A stretch of 64,000 nt of DNA from an uncultured Burkholderiales bacterium. Lineage in GTDB: Bacteria; Pseudomonadota; Gammaproteobacteria; Burkholderiales; Burkholderiaceae_C. Positions 1-7,023 of this stretch are shown here, piece after piece (within the stretch, counting starts at the first letter, position 1; each line of letters starts with the position of its first letter). The stretch is taken from positions 1-64,000 of the forward strand of contig CAIQBO010000040.1 in NCBI GenBank assembly GCA_903870145.1, written 5' to 3'. Made by a program: the position numbers and the translations under genes. A model generated the notes under the pieces. That model was not told the origin of the DNA. It ran no database searches and saw only the letters and a program-made list of their open reading frames with translations.

Positions 1-26
1 ACAAGGCCTTTGATTTAGACCAAGCC

Positions 27-35
27 TGATATAAT
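27..35 (+). promoter_or_regulatory. Extended -10 promoter of tRNA-Ser
   Basis: TG-N-TATAAT lies 11 bases upstream of the first base of the mature tRNA, which fits a short 5' leader. The -10 hexamer is perfect and carries the extended TG; no good -35 is visible at the usual distance, as expected for an extended -10 promoter. Confidence 0.5.
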
Positions 36-46
36 TTTCGAGTGCT

Positions 47-139
47 GGAATCGTGACCGAGTGGCCGAAGGTGCTCCCCTGCTAAGGGAGTATAGGGTGT
101 AGAGCCTTATCGAGAGTTCGAATCTCTCCGATTCCGCCA
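47..139 (+). tRNA. tRNA-Ser (GCU anticodon)
   Basis: The acceptor stem GGAATCG pairs with CGATTCC, followed by discriminator G and an encoded CCA. The anticodon loop reads CTGCTAA, so the anticodon is GCU, reading AGC and AGU codons. The long variable arm (about 20 bases) and the T-loop GTTCGAATC are typical of a class II serine tRNA. A U-tract terminator follows after 11 bases, so the gene is probably the last of its transcript. Confidence 0.95.
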
Positions 140-150
140 GCAAGTCATTA

Positions 151-178
151 AAAGCCGTTGATTTTCAACGGCTTTTTC
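151..178 (+). terminator. Intrinsic terminator after tRNA-Ser
   Basis: An 11-bp perfect stem (AAAGCCGTTGA with TCAACGGCTTT) closes a 3-base loop and runs directly into a T-rich tail. Confidence 0.85.
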
Positions 179-210
179 CTTCTCGAGGCTTTATCGCTGA
201 GCTTGCTGGC

Positions 211-278
211 TGAGGATGTATTGGGCGGGCTCCTCATACTGGGGTACCAGAAATCGTCGCCCGCCCAATACATCCTCA
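211..278. repeat. Left hairpin with 28-base loop L
   Basis: Perfect 20-bp inverted arms (211-230 and 259-278) flank a 28-base loop (231-258). A further CTGG/CCAG pair at 206-209 and 280-283 extends the stem past one mismatch. The loop itself contains CTGG-GGTA-CCAG. The loop is the exact reverse complement of the loop of the right hairpin (967-994). I do not recognise the element family. Confidence 0.9.
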
Positions 279-371
279 CCCAGACTGCGAACACCCGTGT
301 TGGCCGGTTACAAATTCACCGCCATCCAAAAGTTGAGCAGATAGGCTGAAGCCGGCTGACGATTTCTGGTA
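253..371. repeat. 119-bp direct repeat, copy 1
   Basis: This copy matches 862-980 with one mismatch (C352 versus G961). It begins inside loop L of the left hairpin and ends 14 bases into a partial copy of loop L', so both copies are truncated versions of a unit that appears to have been bounded by L on one side and L' on the other (about 155 bp if complete). Confidence 0.9.
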
Positions 372-485
372 TCTGCAAGCGCCCACAACTTGTGTCCAAG
401 CAATATTCCGCCATTGCAGCGGCTAACTTCAATCGGCGTAACATCACATTGCCTCCTGGGTTGCGGTAACTTCGTTGCTGACCAA
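372..485. other. Unique spacer inside the repeat region
   Basis: No gene is supported here. On the minus strand the frame of the small ORF at 486-632 stays open past its TAG stop for another 13 codons, to a TGA at 444-446. That may mean a once longer protein (about 62 codons) was shortened by a nonsense change. Confidence 0.3.
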
Positions 486-632
486 CTAGCATGCGCTATT
501 CGAATGAGCGGTGTCATGCAACTGAGCAAGGTGGTCGAAGCCCATAAGGACTGAACCATGGACAGCAACTGTGATCAGGCAGGCAAATGCAAATCCGCTG
601 ATGCTGAAACGATGTTTTTTGACGTATGACAT
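486..632 (-). CDS. Small single-pass membrane protein, hypothetical
   Basis: A 48-residue ORF starts at an ATG preceded by a strong ribosome binding site (AGGAGAAC, then 5 bases). The protein has a basic N-terminus (MSYVKKHRF) and one hydrophobic helix at about residues 10-32, followed by a short polar, His-containing tail ending in Cys. I think similar short proteins occur in other Burkholderiales, but I cannot name a family. The longer frame running upstream to 707 lacks a comparable ribosome binding site. It is the only plausible gene within the repeat-bounded segment and is read toward the tRNA. Its function is unknown. Confidence 0.5.
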   Translation of the reverse strand: MSYVKKHRFSISGFAFACLITVAVHGSVLMGFDHLAQLHDTAHSNSAC

Positions 633-861
633 TTTGGTTCTCCTGAACTTGAGCCGCGTTGGCCCGATGAGTGAAATGTAGGAGGACTGCGCGCGACCCG
701 CCAGCACATTGCGACAAATTGCATGTCATGGGGGATGGACTGTGGATTTATGGGGATCAGTTGCAGGGCTAATTGAGCAAAACAATCAATGCCTTGCTTT
801 TTAGAACTTTTGAATAAAGTTTGGGGTCTTCAAGGATGTGGGGGCTGCGGTGAATTGAAAC
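633..861. other. Gene-poor stretch inside the repeat region
   Basis: I see no supported gene here. The stretch carries the upstream region and ribosome binding site of the small minus-strand ORF and otherwise unassigned sequence leading into repeat copy 2. Confidence 0.4.
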
Positions 862-980
862 ATCGTCGCCCGCCCAATACATCCTCACCCAGACTGCGAA
901 CACCCGTGTTGGCCGGTTACAAATTCACCGCCATCCAAAAGTTGAGCAGATAGGCTGAAGGCGGCTGACGATTTCTGGTA
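862..980. repeat. 119-bp direct repeat, copy 2
   Basis: Same orientation as copy 1 and offset by 609 bases. It starts only six bases inside loop L and runs into loop L' of the right hairpin. Near-identity (118 of 119) indicates a recent duplication or ongoing recombination between the copies. Confidence 0.9.
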
Positions 981-1020
981 CCCCAGTATGAGGAAGCCGC
1001 CTTCAGCCTATCTGCTCAAC
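941..1020. repeat. Right hairpin with 28-base loop L'
   Basis: Perfect 26-bp inverted arms (941-966 and 995-1020) flank a 28-base loop (967-994). The loop is the exact reverse complement of the left loop (231-258), so 231-258 and 967-994 form a 28-bp perfect inverted repeat bounding a 708-bp segment. There is no T-tract, so it is unlikely to be a terminator. Confidence 0.9.
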
Positions 1021-1179
1021 GCTCTCTCGCAGAAAGCCAATAGCGGATGCCAGTCAAAAAAAAGCTTTGACGCACTCAGTGCCAAATTCAAGCAGTTAAT
1101 CTGAGCTTTGTTGAAGTTGTTGAAGTTGTTGAAGGGTCTTGGTTGCTCGCCGCCTGAAACACTGAACGAGTCCATGCAA
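1021..1179. other. Gene-free stretch with microrepeat
   Basis: The 9-base unit TTGAAGTTG is repeated at 1111-1119 and 1120-1128, with a partial third copy to about 1134. A short plus-strand ORF (988-1104, 38 codons) runs out of the right hairpin but has no ribosome binding site and could be a remnant C-terminus. Nothing else is supported. Confidence 0.4.
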
Positions 1180-1220
1180 TTGATATAAATCAAACCCAAT
1201 TTGTTTGTCGCAGATATATT
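1180..1220 (+). promoter_or_regulatory. FNR/Anr-type box and -10 of the cytochrome pair
   Basis: TTGAT-ATAA-ATCAA at 1180-1193 is a perfect match to the FNR-family consensus TTGAT-N4-ATCAA. A -10-like TATATT lies at 1215-1220, which places the start near 1227 and the centre of the box (1186.5) about 41 bases upstream. This is the class II activator position. Transcription would rise when oxygen is low. Confidence 0.75.
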
Positions 1221-1253
1221 CAATCAAATTCAAGAGATTGAGGAACAATAGGT

Positions 1254-1856
1254 ATGGATTTGTTTTTTCAAAAATTGATTCTGCAATCCTTCATTGTTCT
1301 GAATTTTGCTTGCTATTCCTGTGTAAGCGCTGCGAATTTGGAAGCTACGATTAAGTTCTGCTCGACGTGTCATGGCGAGGATGGTAATAGCGTAGCCCCT
1401 AACATTCCAAAGTTGGCTGGCCGTGATCCAAATTACATTGCTCGCGAATTGAATTATTTTTCTTCTGGGAAAAGAAAAAGTGACATTATGGCGCCGGTCA
1501 TTTCAAATGTTGATGCGAGCCAGTTCAAAGAGTTAGGACAATATTTTGGCAAACAAAAATCCAGCTCCGACAAGATCACAGACATCAAAGCAGCTGACAG
1601 TGGCAAAAAGATCTATCTGGATGGTGATGAGGGAAAGGGTCTGCCGGCTTGCGCAGGCTGTCACGAGCCCAGTGGTGCTGGCAGCAGTCGCTTTCCCAGA
1701 TTGGCAGGTCAGCACAAAGAGTATTTGGTAAGGGAATTAAATAAATTCAAGACTGACTTTCATACTCAAGAATCAGCTCGGTTAATGCGTGAGACTGCTA
1801 AAAGAATGACCGAGGCTGAAATTAATGACGTTTCTGAATATCTGTCTGGACTATGA
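1254..1856 (+). CDS. Diheme c-type cytochrome, c4-like
   Basis: A 200-residue exported electron carrier. An N-terminal signal segment (hydrophobic to about residue 26) is followed by two class I cytochrome c domains with heme-binding CSTCH at 36-40 and CAGCH at 133-137. Methionines placed like axial ligands occur in DIMAPV and RLMRE, as in cytochrome c4. AGGA lies 9 bases before the ATG. The gene is followed after 30 bases by a second diheme cytochrome, and both sit behind an FNR-type box, which suggests a micro-oxic respiratory branch. The region is more AT-rich than the genes to its right. The electron partner is not identifiable from the window. Confidence 0.88.
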   Translation: MDLFFQKLILQSFIVLNFACYSCVSAANLEATIKFCSTCHGEDGNSVAPNIPKLAGRDPNYIARELNYFSSGKRKSDIMAPVISNVDASQFKELGQYFGKQKSSSDKITDIKAADSGKKIYLDGDEGKGLPACAGCHEPSGAGSSRFPRLAGQHKEYLVRELNKFKTDFHTQESARLMRETAKRMTEAEINDVSEYLSGL

Positions 1857-1886
1857 CTTTATTTTCCATGGCAATAGGAGAAATCA

Positions 1887-2576
1887 ATGCATAGAGTAAT
1901 TGCCACACTTTTCTTGTATTTGATGTTCTTATCGATGCCGCTTTTTGCGCAAGATAAACCCCTGAAAAATGTTGAAGGATCGACGTCAGGCTGGAATCAA
2001 TTAAGCGGGGAAAAGTTAAAAGCGCTTGAATTGAAGGGCAACCCTATTTCCGGGGCCGAGGCTTTTAAAATTTGCCAAGGTTGTCATAAGAATGGTGCAA
2101 TTGGAACCCCAAGTGGAGCCTACCCACGTCTGGCTGGACAATATTCCACCGTATTGATTGAGCAGATAGCTGACATCAGATCTGGCATTAGAAAAAACCC
2201 AAAAATGGAGCCCTATTCCGATGAGCATGTATTAAGCATTCAAGAAATTTCTGATATAGCCGCCTATCTTCAATCTGTTCCCATTCAACAAAATACAGCG
2301 GGATTTGGCTCAGGCAATGAGTTGGTAAAAGGCCAAGCTCTGTATCTAAAAGATTGCGCAGTCTGTCATGGCAATCAGGGAGAGGGAAATGCAAGAAAGT
2401 TTATTCCTCTCATAGCCGGGCAGTACTACAAATATTTATTGCGCGAGTTGGGATTTATTCAAACTGAAAAAAGAGGAAACGCCAATCCAGACATGGTGAT
2501 CGTGCTCAAGCTATATGGGAAAGAAGATCTTGAAGCTGTTGCAGACTACGTCTCTAGAATTCCCATCGGAAAATGA
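1887..2576 (+). CDS. Diheme c-type cytochrome
   Basis: A 229-residue periplasmic protein with a signal peptide ending near LFAQ (residues 18-21). Two heme motifs are visible, CQGCH at 63-67 and CAVCH at 157-161, each followed by the YPRLAGQ- or IPLIAGQ-like stretch common in c4-type domains. AGGAG precedes the ATG by 5 bases. It is probably co-transcribed with the preceding diheme cytochrome, and the two may pass electrons to one another or to a terminal oxidase or reductase encoded elsewhere. No oxidase subunit is adjacent. Confidence 0.88.
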   Translation: MHRVIATLFLYLMFLSMPLFAQDKPLKNVEGSTSGWNQLSGEKLKALELKGNPISGAEAFKICQGCHKNGAIGTPSGAYPRLAGQYSTVLIEQIADIRSGIRKNPKMEPYSDEHVLSIQEISDIAAYLQSVPIQQNTAGFGSGNELVKGQALYLKDCAVCHGNQGEGNARKFIPLIAGQYYKYLLRELGFIQTEKRGNANPDMVIVLKLYGKEDLEAVADYVSRIPIGK

Positions 2577-2609
2577 ATGACTAAAGAGTCTCCCCCACCT
2601 GGCGCGAAC

Positions 2610-3386
2610 TCAGCCCCGCGACAGCACCGCCTGCAGAAAACTGCGCGTGCGCTCTTGTGCAGGATTGGTGAAAATGGTTTGAGGTGAACCAGATTCAATG
2701 ATGACCCCACCGTCCATCACCACCACCACATCGGCCACCTCTTTGGCAAAGCCCATTTCGTGGGTCACGACCATCATCGTCATGCCCTCGCTTGCCAGCA
2801 ACTTCATGACCTGAAGCACCTCCCCAACCAACTCCGGATCGAGCGCAGAGGTAGGCTCATCAAACAGCATCACCCGTGGTTTCATGGCCAGTGCCCGGGC
2901 AATCGCAACGCGCTGCTTTTGCCCACCCGACAGACTCGCCGGCATGGCATCGGCCTTGTCGGTCAGGCCCACCTTTTTCAGCAATTCATCTGCCTCGATC
3001 TGCGCCTGCGCACGGCTCAAGCCGCGCAATTTTCGGGGGCCCAGGGTGATGTTCTCGCGAACAGACAGATGGGGAAACAGGTTGAACGACTGGAACACCA
3101 TGCCAACCTCCTCGCGCAGCGAATTCAGGTCGGCCTCGGGCAGCATGCGTCCCTCGTTCACCAAAGTATGGCCACAGATGTCCACACGGCCACCTTCAGC
3201 TTTCTCAAGTCCATTGCAGCAGCGCAAAAAAGTGCTCTTGCCCGAACCACTTGGCCCAATCACGACAACAACTTGTTGAGGCATCACGTCAAAATCGATG
3301 CCATTGAGCACCACATTGGGTCCAAATGATTTGCGCAAACCACGTATGCTGATGATGGCGCCGCTTGCCGCTTGTATGCTCATCAT
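2610..3386 (-). CDS. Polar amino-acid-type ABC transporter ATPase
   Basis: A 258-residue ATP-binding subunit of the GlnQ/HisP type. It has Walker A GPSGSGKS, signature LSGGQKQR, Walker B VMLFDEP and the H-loop histidine in VVTHEMGFA. Its start overlaps the permease stop by 4 bases (ATGA), so the two are translationally coupled. It is the last gene of a minus-strand operon with a DapA-family enzyme, a binding protein and a permease. Family membership is certain; the substrate cannot be read from the sequence. Confidence 0.93.
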   Translation of the reverse strand: MMSIQAASGAIISIRGLRKSFGPNVVLNGIDFDVMPQQVVVVIGPSGSGKSTFLRCCNGLEKAEGGRVDICGHTLVNEGRMLPEADLNSLREEVGMVFQSFNLFPHLSVRENITLGPRKLRGLSRAQAQIEADELLKKVGLTDKADAMPASLSGGQKQRVAIARALAMKPRVMLFDEPTSALDPELVGEVLQVMKLLASEGMTMMVVTHEMGFAKEVADVVVVMDGGVIIESGSPQTIFTNPAQERTRSFLQAVLSRG

Positions 3387-4069
3387 TGCACCATGCCTCC
3401 TGCCTTGAGGTGTTGCTCAAGCTTGCGCAGCGCCAGCGAAGTCAGGCCCGTCAGCACAAAGTACACCACCGCAATGGCCAAGTAGACCTCTAAGGAGCGG
3501 TAAGAAACACTGATGATCTTCTGACCCTCATGCATGAGGTCGTGAATGGTCAGCAGCGAGACCAGCGCAGAGTTTTTAATGAGCGCGATGAACTCATTGC
3601 CCAGCGGAGGAATCATGCGCACCACCGCTTGCGGCAGGATCACACTCTGCATGGCCTGAGAAGACGACAGCCCTATCGAGCGAGCTGCCTCCATTTGGCC
3701 TTTGTCAATCGACTGGATGGCGCCCCGCACAATCTCGGAGACATAAGCGCCGGAGTAGACACCCAAGCCCATCACGCCGCACAGGAAAGCGGGCAAGAGA
3801 ATGCCGAACTGGGGCAGCCCAAAGAACAAAATGAACAACTGCACCAACAATGGCGTGCCGCGAATGGCAGCCACGTAAGCCGTGCACACGCCGTAGACCA
3901 AACGACGCGCCGGGTTCAAGCGGCCAATGCCAATCAGAAGGCCAAGCGCGCAGCCCAGCAACAGCGAGACGGAGGTGATCTCCACCGTAGTCAGGGCGCC
4001 TTCCAGAAGTTGCGGCCAGCCCTTCCAAACCGGAGAAAAATCGAGTTCCATGATGGGCTGTGCCTTCAA
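3383..4069 (-). CDS. Polar amino-acid-type ABC transporter permease
   Basis: A 228-residue inner-membrane permease of the HisMQ/GlnP class with about five hydrophobic helices. The coupling loop includes [15 protein letters not shown] followed by [13 protein letters not shown], the usual EAA-type motif. Overlap with the downstream ATPase and an 8-base gap from the binding protein gene show a single operon. One permease gene is present, so the transporter is probably a homodimer. Confidence 0.92.
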   Translation of the reverse strand: MKAQPIMELDFSPVWKGWPQLLEGALTTVEITSVSLLLGCALGLLIGIGRLNPARRLVYGVCTAYVAAIRGTPLLVQLFILFFGLPQFGILLPAFLCGVMGLGVYSGAYVSEIVRGAIQSIDKGQMEAARSIGLSSSQAMQSVILPQAVVRMIPPLGNEFIALIKNSALVSLLTIHDLMHEGQKIISVSYRSLEVYLAIAVVYFVLTGLTSLALRKLEQHLKAGGMVQ

Positions 4070-4077
4070 TGTCCTTC

Positions 4078-4821
4078 TTATTTGGAGCCGCTAAACCACT
4101 TTTTCACAATGGCTGCGTAGGTTCCGTCGGCTTTGAGCTTGACCAATGCGGCGTTCAGCGACTTGGTCAACTCAGGGGTATCTTTGCGCAAGGCCATGCC
4201 GTATTCTTCAACGGTCAATTGATCATCCAACACGCGCAGGCCCGGGCGTGTGCGCACATATTGGTACGCGGCCGGTTTGCCGGTGACGGCAGCGTCTGCA
4301 CGCCCGATTTCCACCAGGTTGAACATCTCCTGATTCTTCTCAACTTCTACGCGCTGCACTTTGGGGAACTTCTCGGTCAGGTAGCCCACCGATTTGGTTC
4401 CCACCTGCACCGACACCTTTTTGCCATCGATGTCAGTCAGTTTTTTGATGGCGGTGTTGTTGTCTTTGACCATGACCACCAGACCACCCGCGTAGTAGGG
4501 TTCGGAAAAGTCAACAACCTTCTTGCGTTCGTCCGTGATGTAGATGGCCGAGACGGCCAAGTCAAAACGCTTAGAGATCAGGCCCGGAATGAGGCCCTTG
4601 AAGTCAATGTCGATCCATTCGACCTGTTTGCCCATGGCTTTGGCCAGCGCCTCGGTCAACTCAATATCAAAGCCTGTTCGCTTGCCGTTCTCCACGAATT
4701 CCATCGGCGGGAAGGTGGCATCGGTGCCCACGCGCAGGACATCGTTCTGGGCCTGCACAAGGCTGGTGCTCAAGGCCATGGTAGACAGGGCGGCAAGCAA
4801 GATGTGACGGCGAAAGTTCAT
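4078..4821 (-). CDS. Periplasmic binding protein of a polar amino-acid-type ABC transporter
   Basis: A 247-residue family 3 solute-binding protein. I chose the ATG at 4821 because GGAG precedes it and the protein then opens with a signal peptide (MNFRRHILL... to VQAQ). The mature part starts LRVGTDATFPPMEF, the classic opening of this family, and later contains GFDIEL and DLAVSAIYITDERKK. A longer reading frame to 4875 lacks these start signals. Ligand identity is open; the linked DapA-family gene suggests an organic-acid or amino-acid-like compound. Confidence 0.92.
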   Translation of the reverse strand: MNFRRHILLAALSTMALSTSLVQAQNDVLRVGTDATFPPMEFVENGKRTGFDIELTEALAKAMGKQVEWIDIDFKGLIPGLISKRFDLAVSAIYITDERKKVVDFSEPYYAGGLVVMVKDNNTAIKKLTDIDGKKVSVQVGTKSVGYLTEKFPKVQRVEVEKNQEMFNLVEIGRADAAVTGKPAAYQYVRTRPGLRVLDDQLTVEEYGMALRKDTPELTKSLNAALVKLKADGTYAAIVKKWFSGSK

Positions 4822-4917
4822 AAGGGTCTCCAGTGGTTGATAAAAGAAAGGGTTCAAGCAAGCAGAATAAAGCAAGATCGCGTGAAATGCGCATCGTTAA
4901 AAGGATCAGGGCGGTTT

Positions 4918-5874
4918 TTAGGCAGAACCTTTTGGCTGCGACATGGCAAACCCTGCATCCTTCATGGCCGCAAGCAACTGGGCCTCTTGCGCTGCATTCA
5001 ATGAGACCAGCGGTGGGCGAAGGCGCTTCCAGTCGGCTTTGCCACTGGCATGGGCCACGGCCGTTTTCATGGCCGCGATCATGGGCAAGGCCGCAAATAC
5101 GGCGCGCACAGTGTCCAGGCGCTGCTGCTGCGCGTCGGCATCGGGCACCTGCCAGTTGCTACACAGAGACGCGATCGCTGCGGGGTTGACATTGGCGGTG
5201 GCGCTGATGCAGCCTGCACCACCGGCGCGCAAAGTGCGCATCAAAAAGTTCTCGCTTCCTGCAAACACAGCAAAGCCACGCGCGGAAAAGCGCTCGATCA
5301 TGGCAGCTGTGTTGTCCCATTGGCCGCCGCTGTCTTTGGCACCGGCAATCACGCTGCCGTAACGCGTGAGCAGTCTGTCGATCAAGTCCAGTGACAAGCC
5401 CACTTGCGAGACGGGGGGGATGTGATAGAGGTACATGCGCAAAGCGCTGTCGCCCACCCGTTCAATGACTTCACTGAAGAAGGCGAACAAGCCCTCGTCA
5501 CTCACGCCTTTGTAATAAAACGGCGGCAGCACCAGCACGTCTTTGACACCAGCGCGCAGGCAAGACTGTGTCAAGCTGACAACATCAGGCAAAGCGCAGC
5601 CACCGGTGCCGGGCATCATGCGGCTGGCGTCGATGCCCTGGCCAACCAAGTGCTGAACCAAATCGGCGCGCTCGGCCGCTGAGAGCGAATTGCCTTCCGA
5701 GTTGGTGCCAAAGACCGCCAAGCCCACATTGCAGTTGAGCAACCACCGGCACTGGGCTGTGAGCAAGTCTTTTTCCACCGATAAATCGGCGTGAAATGGC
5801 GTGAGAACGGGGGAGAGCACCCCTTTCATGGCTTGGTTGGCAGGGCTTGCACCCTTGGCAAAAGCGGCGGTCAT
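4918..5874 (-). CDS. DapA/NAL-family aldolase or dehydratase
   Basis: A 318-residue TIM-barrel enzyme of the dihydrodipicolinate synthase/N-acetylneuraminate lyase superfamily. It shows GTNSE at 56-60 (position of the family GTTGE), a Tyr-bearing YHIPP at 150-154 and the Schiff-base lysine at about 180 in AGAKDSGG. The ATG at 5874 has AGGAG 7 bases upstream; the extension to 5985 does not. It leads the minus-strand ABC operon and is divergent from a TRAP transporter and an IlvD/Edd dehydratase. This superfamily includes enzymes acting on 2-keto-3-deoxy sugar acids, so that role is plausible. It is unlikely to be the housekeeping dapA, given the context. Confidence 0.85.
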   Translation of the reverse strand: MTAAFAKGASPANQAMKGVLSPVLTPFHADLSVEKDLLTAQCRWLLNCNVGLAVFGTNSEGNSLSAAERADLVQHLVGQGIDASRMMPGTGGCALPDVVSLTQSCLRAGVKDVLVLPPFYYKGVSDEGLFAFFSEVIERVGDSALRMYLYHIPPVSQVGLSLDLIDRLLTRYGSVIAGAKDSGGQWDNTAAMIERFSARGFAVFAGSENFLMRTLRAGGAGCISATANVNPAAIASLCSNWQVPDADAQQQRLDTVRAVFAALPMIAAMKTAVAHASGKADWKRLRPPLVSLNAAQEAQLLAAMKDAGFAMSQPKGSA

Positions 5875-6072
5875 AGAGGTCTCCTGGTAGACGAGCGGAA
5901 GTAAAGGGGCACAGTCTAGTCGGTTTTGACCCTCAAAATGCCACGGGGGAGGCGCTAAACTGGGGTGTCTGAGCCTGCCGATCAAATGCAGTCCTAAGGG
6001 TCAACCCCTCTTGAAAACGCCCCCAGGTCCTGCAATGCTGTGGTCACAGTTGAATTTTTTTAAGGGTTTCCC

Positions 6073-7023
6073 ATGCGCATCGTTCACTTTATCTCTGCTC
6101 TGGCCATCGCGGCAAGCAGCACAGTAATGGCCCAAAACATTTCGATCGCCACTGGCGGAACGGGCGGGGTTTATTACCCGATGGGGGGTGGTTTGGCCAA
6201 TATTTTGTCGAAACATGTGGCTGGAATGCAAGCCACGGCCGAGGTCACTGGGGGCTCGGTGGACAACCTCAATTTGATCGGCAGTGGCAAGCCCTATGTG
6301 GCTTTTTCGATGGTCGATGCGGCGCTGGATGCAGCCAAAGGCCAAGAAAAATTCACAGGCCGTAAAGTGGACGTCAAAACTTTGCTGGTGCTCTACCCCA
6401 ACCGCATGCACGTTGTGACAACAGAGGCAACCGGAATCAAAACCATGGCCGACTTAAAAGGGCGTCGCATATCTGCGGGCAGCCCAGGCAGCGCGACTGA
6501 AATCATGGCCTTTCGTCTCATGGAAGGCGCCGGCATTGATCCTCAGAAAGACGTCACGCGTGAGCGTCTGGGCGTGGCTGAATCGGCCAATGCGTTGAAA
6601 GACAAAAAGATCGATGCGTTTTTCTGGGTGGGCGGCTTGCCCACTGCCGCTGTGACCGACTTGGCCAGCACCCCAGGCACCAAAATTCGCATGATTGACC
6701 ACGCCGATGCAGTCGCTGCGATGAATAAAAAATGGGGCAACTTGTACTACGCCGATGTGATTCCAAAGGCCACTTACTCTGGCATGGCTGTAGACAACAA
6801 AATGGCTTCAGTCGCCAATATTTTGGTGGTCAACAGCAATATGCCCGACGAGCAAGCCTACAAAATTGTCAAAGCTGTTTTCGATCACCAAAAAGACCTG
6901 ATCGCTGTGCATCAAGAATACAGCAACGTCAAAATTTCAGCTCAGAAAAATGTCGCAACCTCTGTGCCTTTCCACCCCGGTGCAGAAAAATACATCCGAG
7001 AAAAGGGTGGAAAACTTGACTGA
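6073..7023 (+). CDS. TAXI-family TRAP transporter solute receptor
   Basis: A 316-residue periplasmic receptor. A signal peptide ends near VMAQ (residues 18-21) and is followed by ISIATGGTGGVYYPMGGGLA, the hallmark N-terminus of TAXI proteins. Later motifs include GSPGSATEIMAFRLM and a C-terminal VPFHPGAEKYIREKG. The gene overlaps the fused permease gene by a few bases. TAXI receptors usually bind dicarboxylates or related organic acids; the ligand is unknown here. Confidence 0.93.
   Translation: MRIVHFISALAIAASSTVMAQNISIATGGTGGVYYPMGGGLANILSKHVAGMQATAEVTGGSVDNLNLIGSGKPYVAFSMVDAALDAAKGQEKFTGRKVDVKTLLVLYPNRMHVVTTEATGIKTMADLKGRRISAGSPGSATEIMAFRLMEGAGIDPQKDVTRERLGVAESANALKDKKIDAFFWVGGLPTAAVTDLASTPGTKIRMIDHADAVAAMNKKWGNLYYADVIPKATYSGMAVDNKMASVANILVVNSNMPDEQAYKIVKAVFDHQKDLIAVHQEYSNVKISAQKNVATSVPFHPGAEKYIREKGGKLD

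Noticed and set aside
158-349. A 63-codon plus-strand ORF over the terminator and left hairpin
   Set aside because: It begins inside the terminator hairpin, has no ribosome binding site and follows repeat sequence.
941-1020. Integron attC site, because the arms end in GTTGAGC and GCTCAAC
   Set aside because: The order is inverted relative to attC (RYYYAAC should be on the left and GTTRRRY on the right), the stem is perfect instead of bulged, and no integrase or cassette array is seen.
988-1104. 38-codon plus-strand ORF leaving the right hairpin
   Set aside because: No ribosome binding site and part of it is repeat sequence; kept only as a possible gene remnant.
47-2609. Genomic island inserted at tRNA-Ser
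   Set aside because: The AT-rich cytochrome genes and repeats lie next to the tRNA, but I find no copy of the tRNA 3' end at the far side and no integrase gene.
4060-5004. Long antisense ORF over the binding-protein gene
   Set aside because: Shadow of the real minus-strand genes; composition and lack of start signals argue against it.
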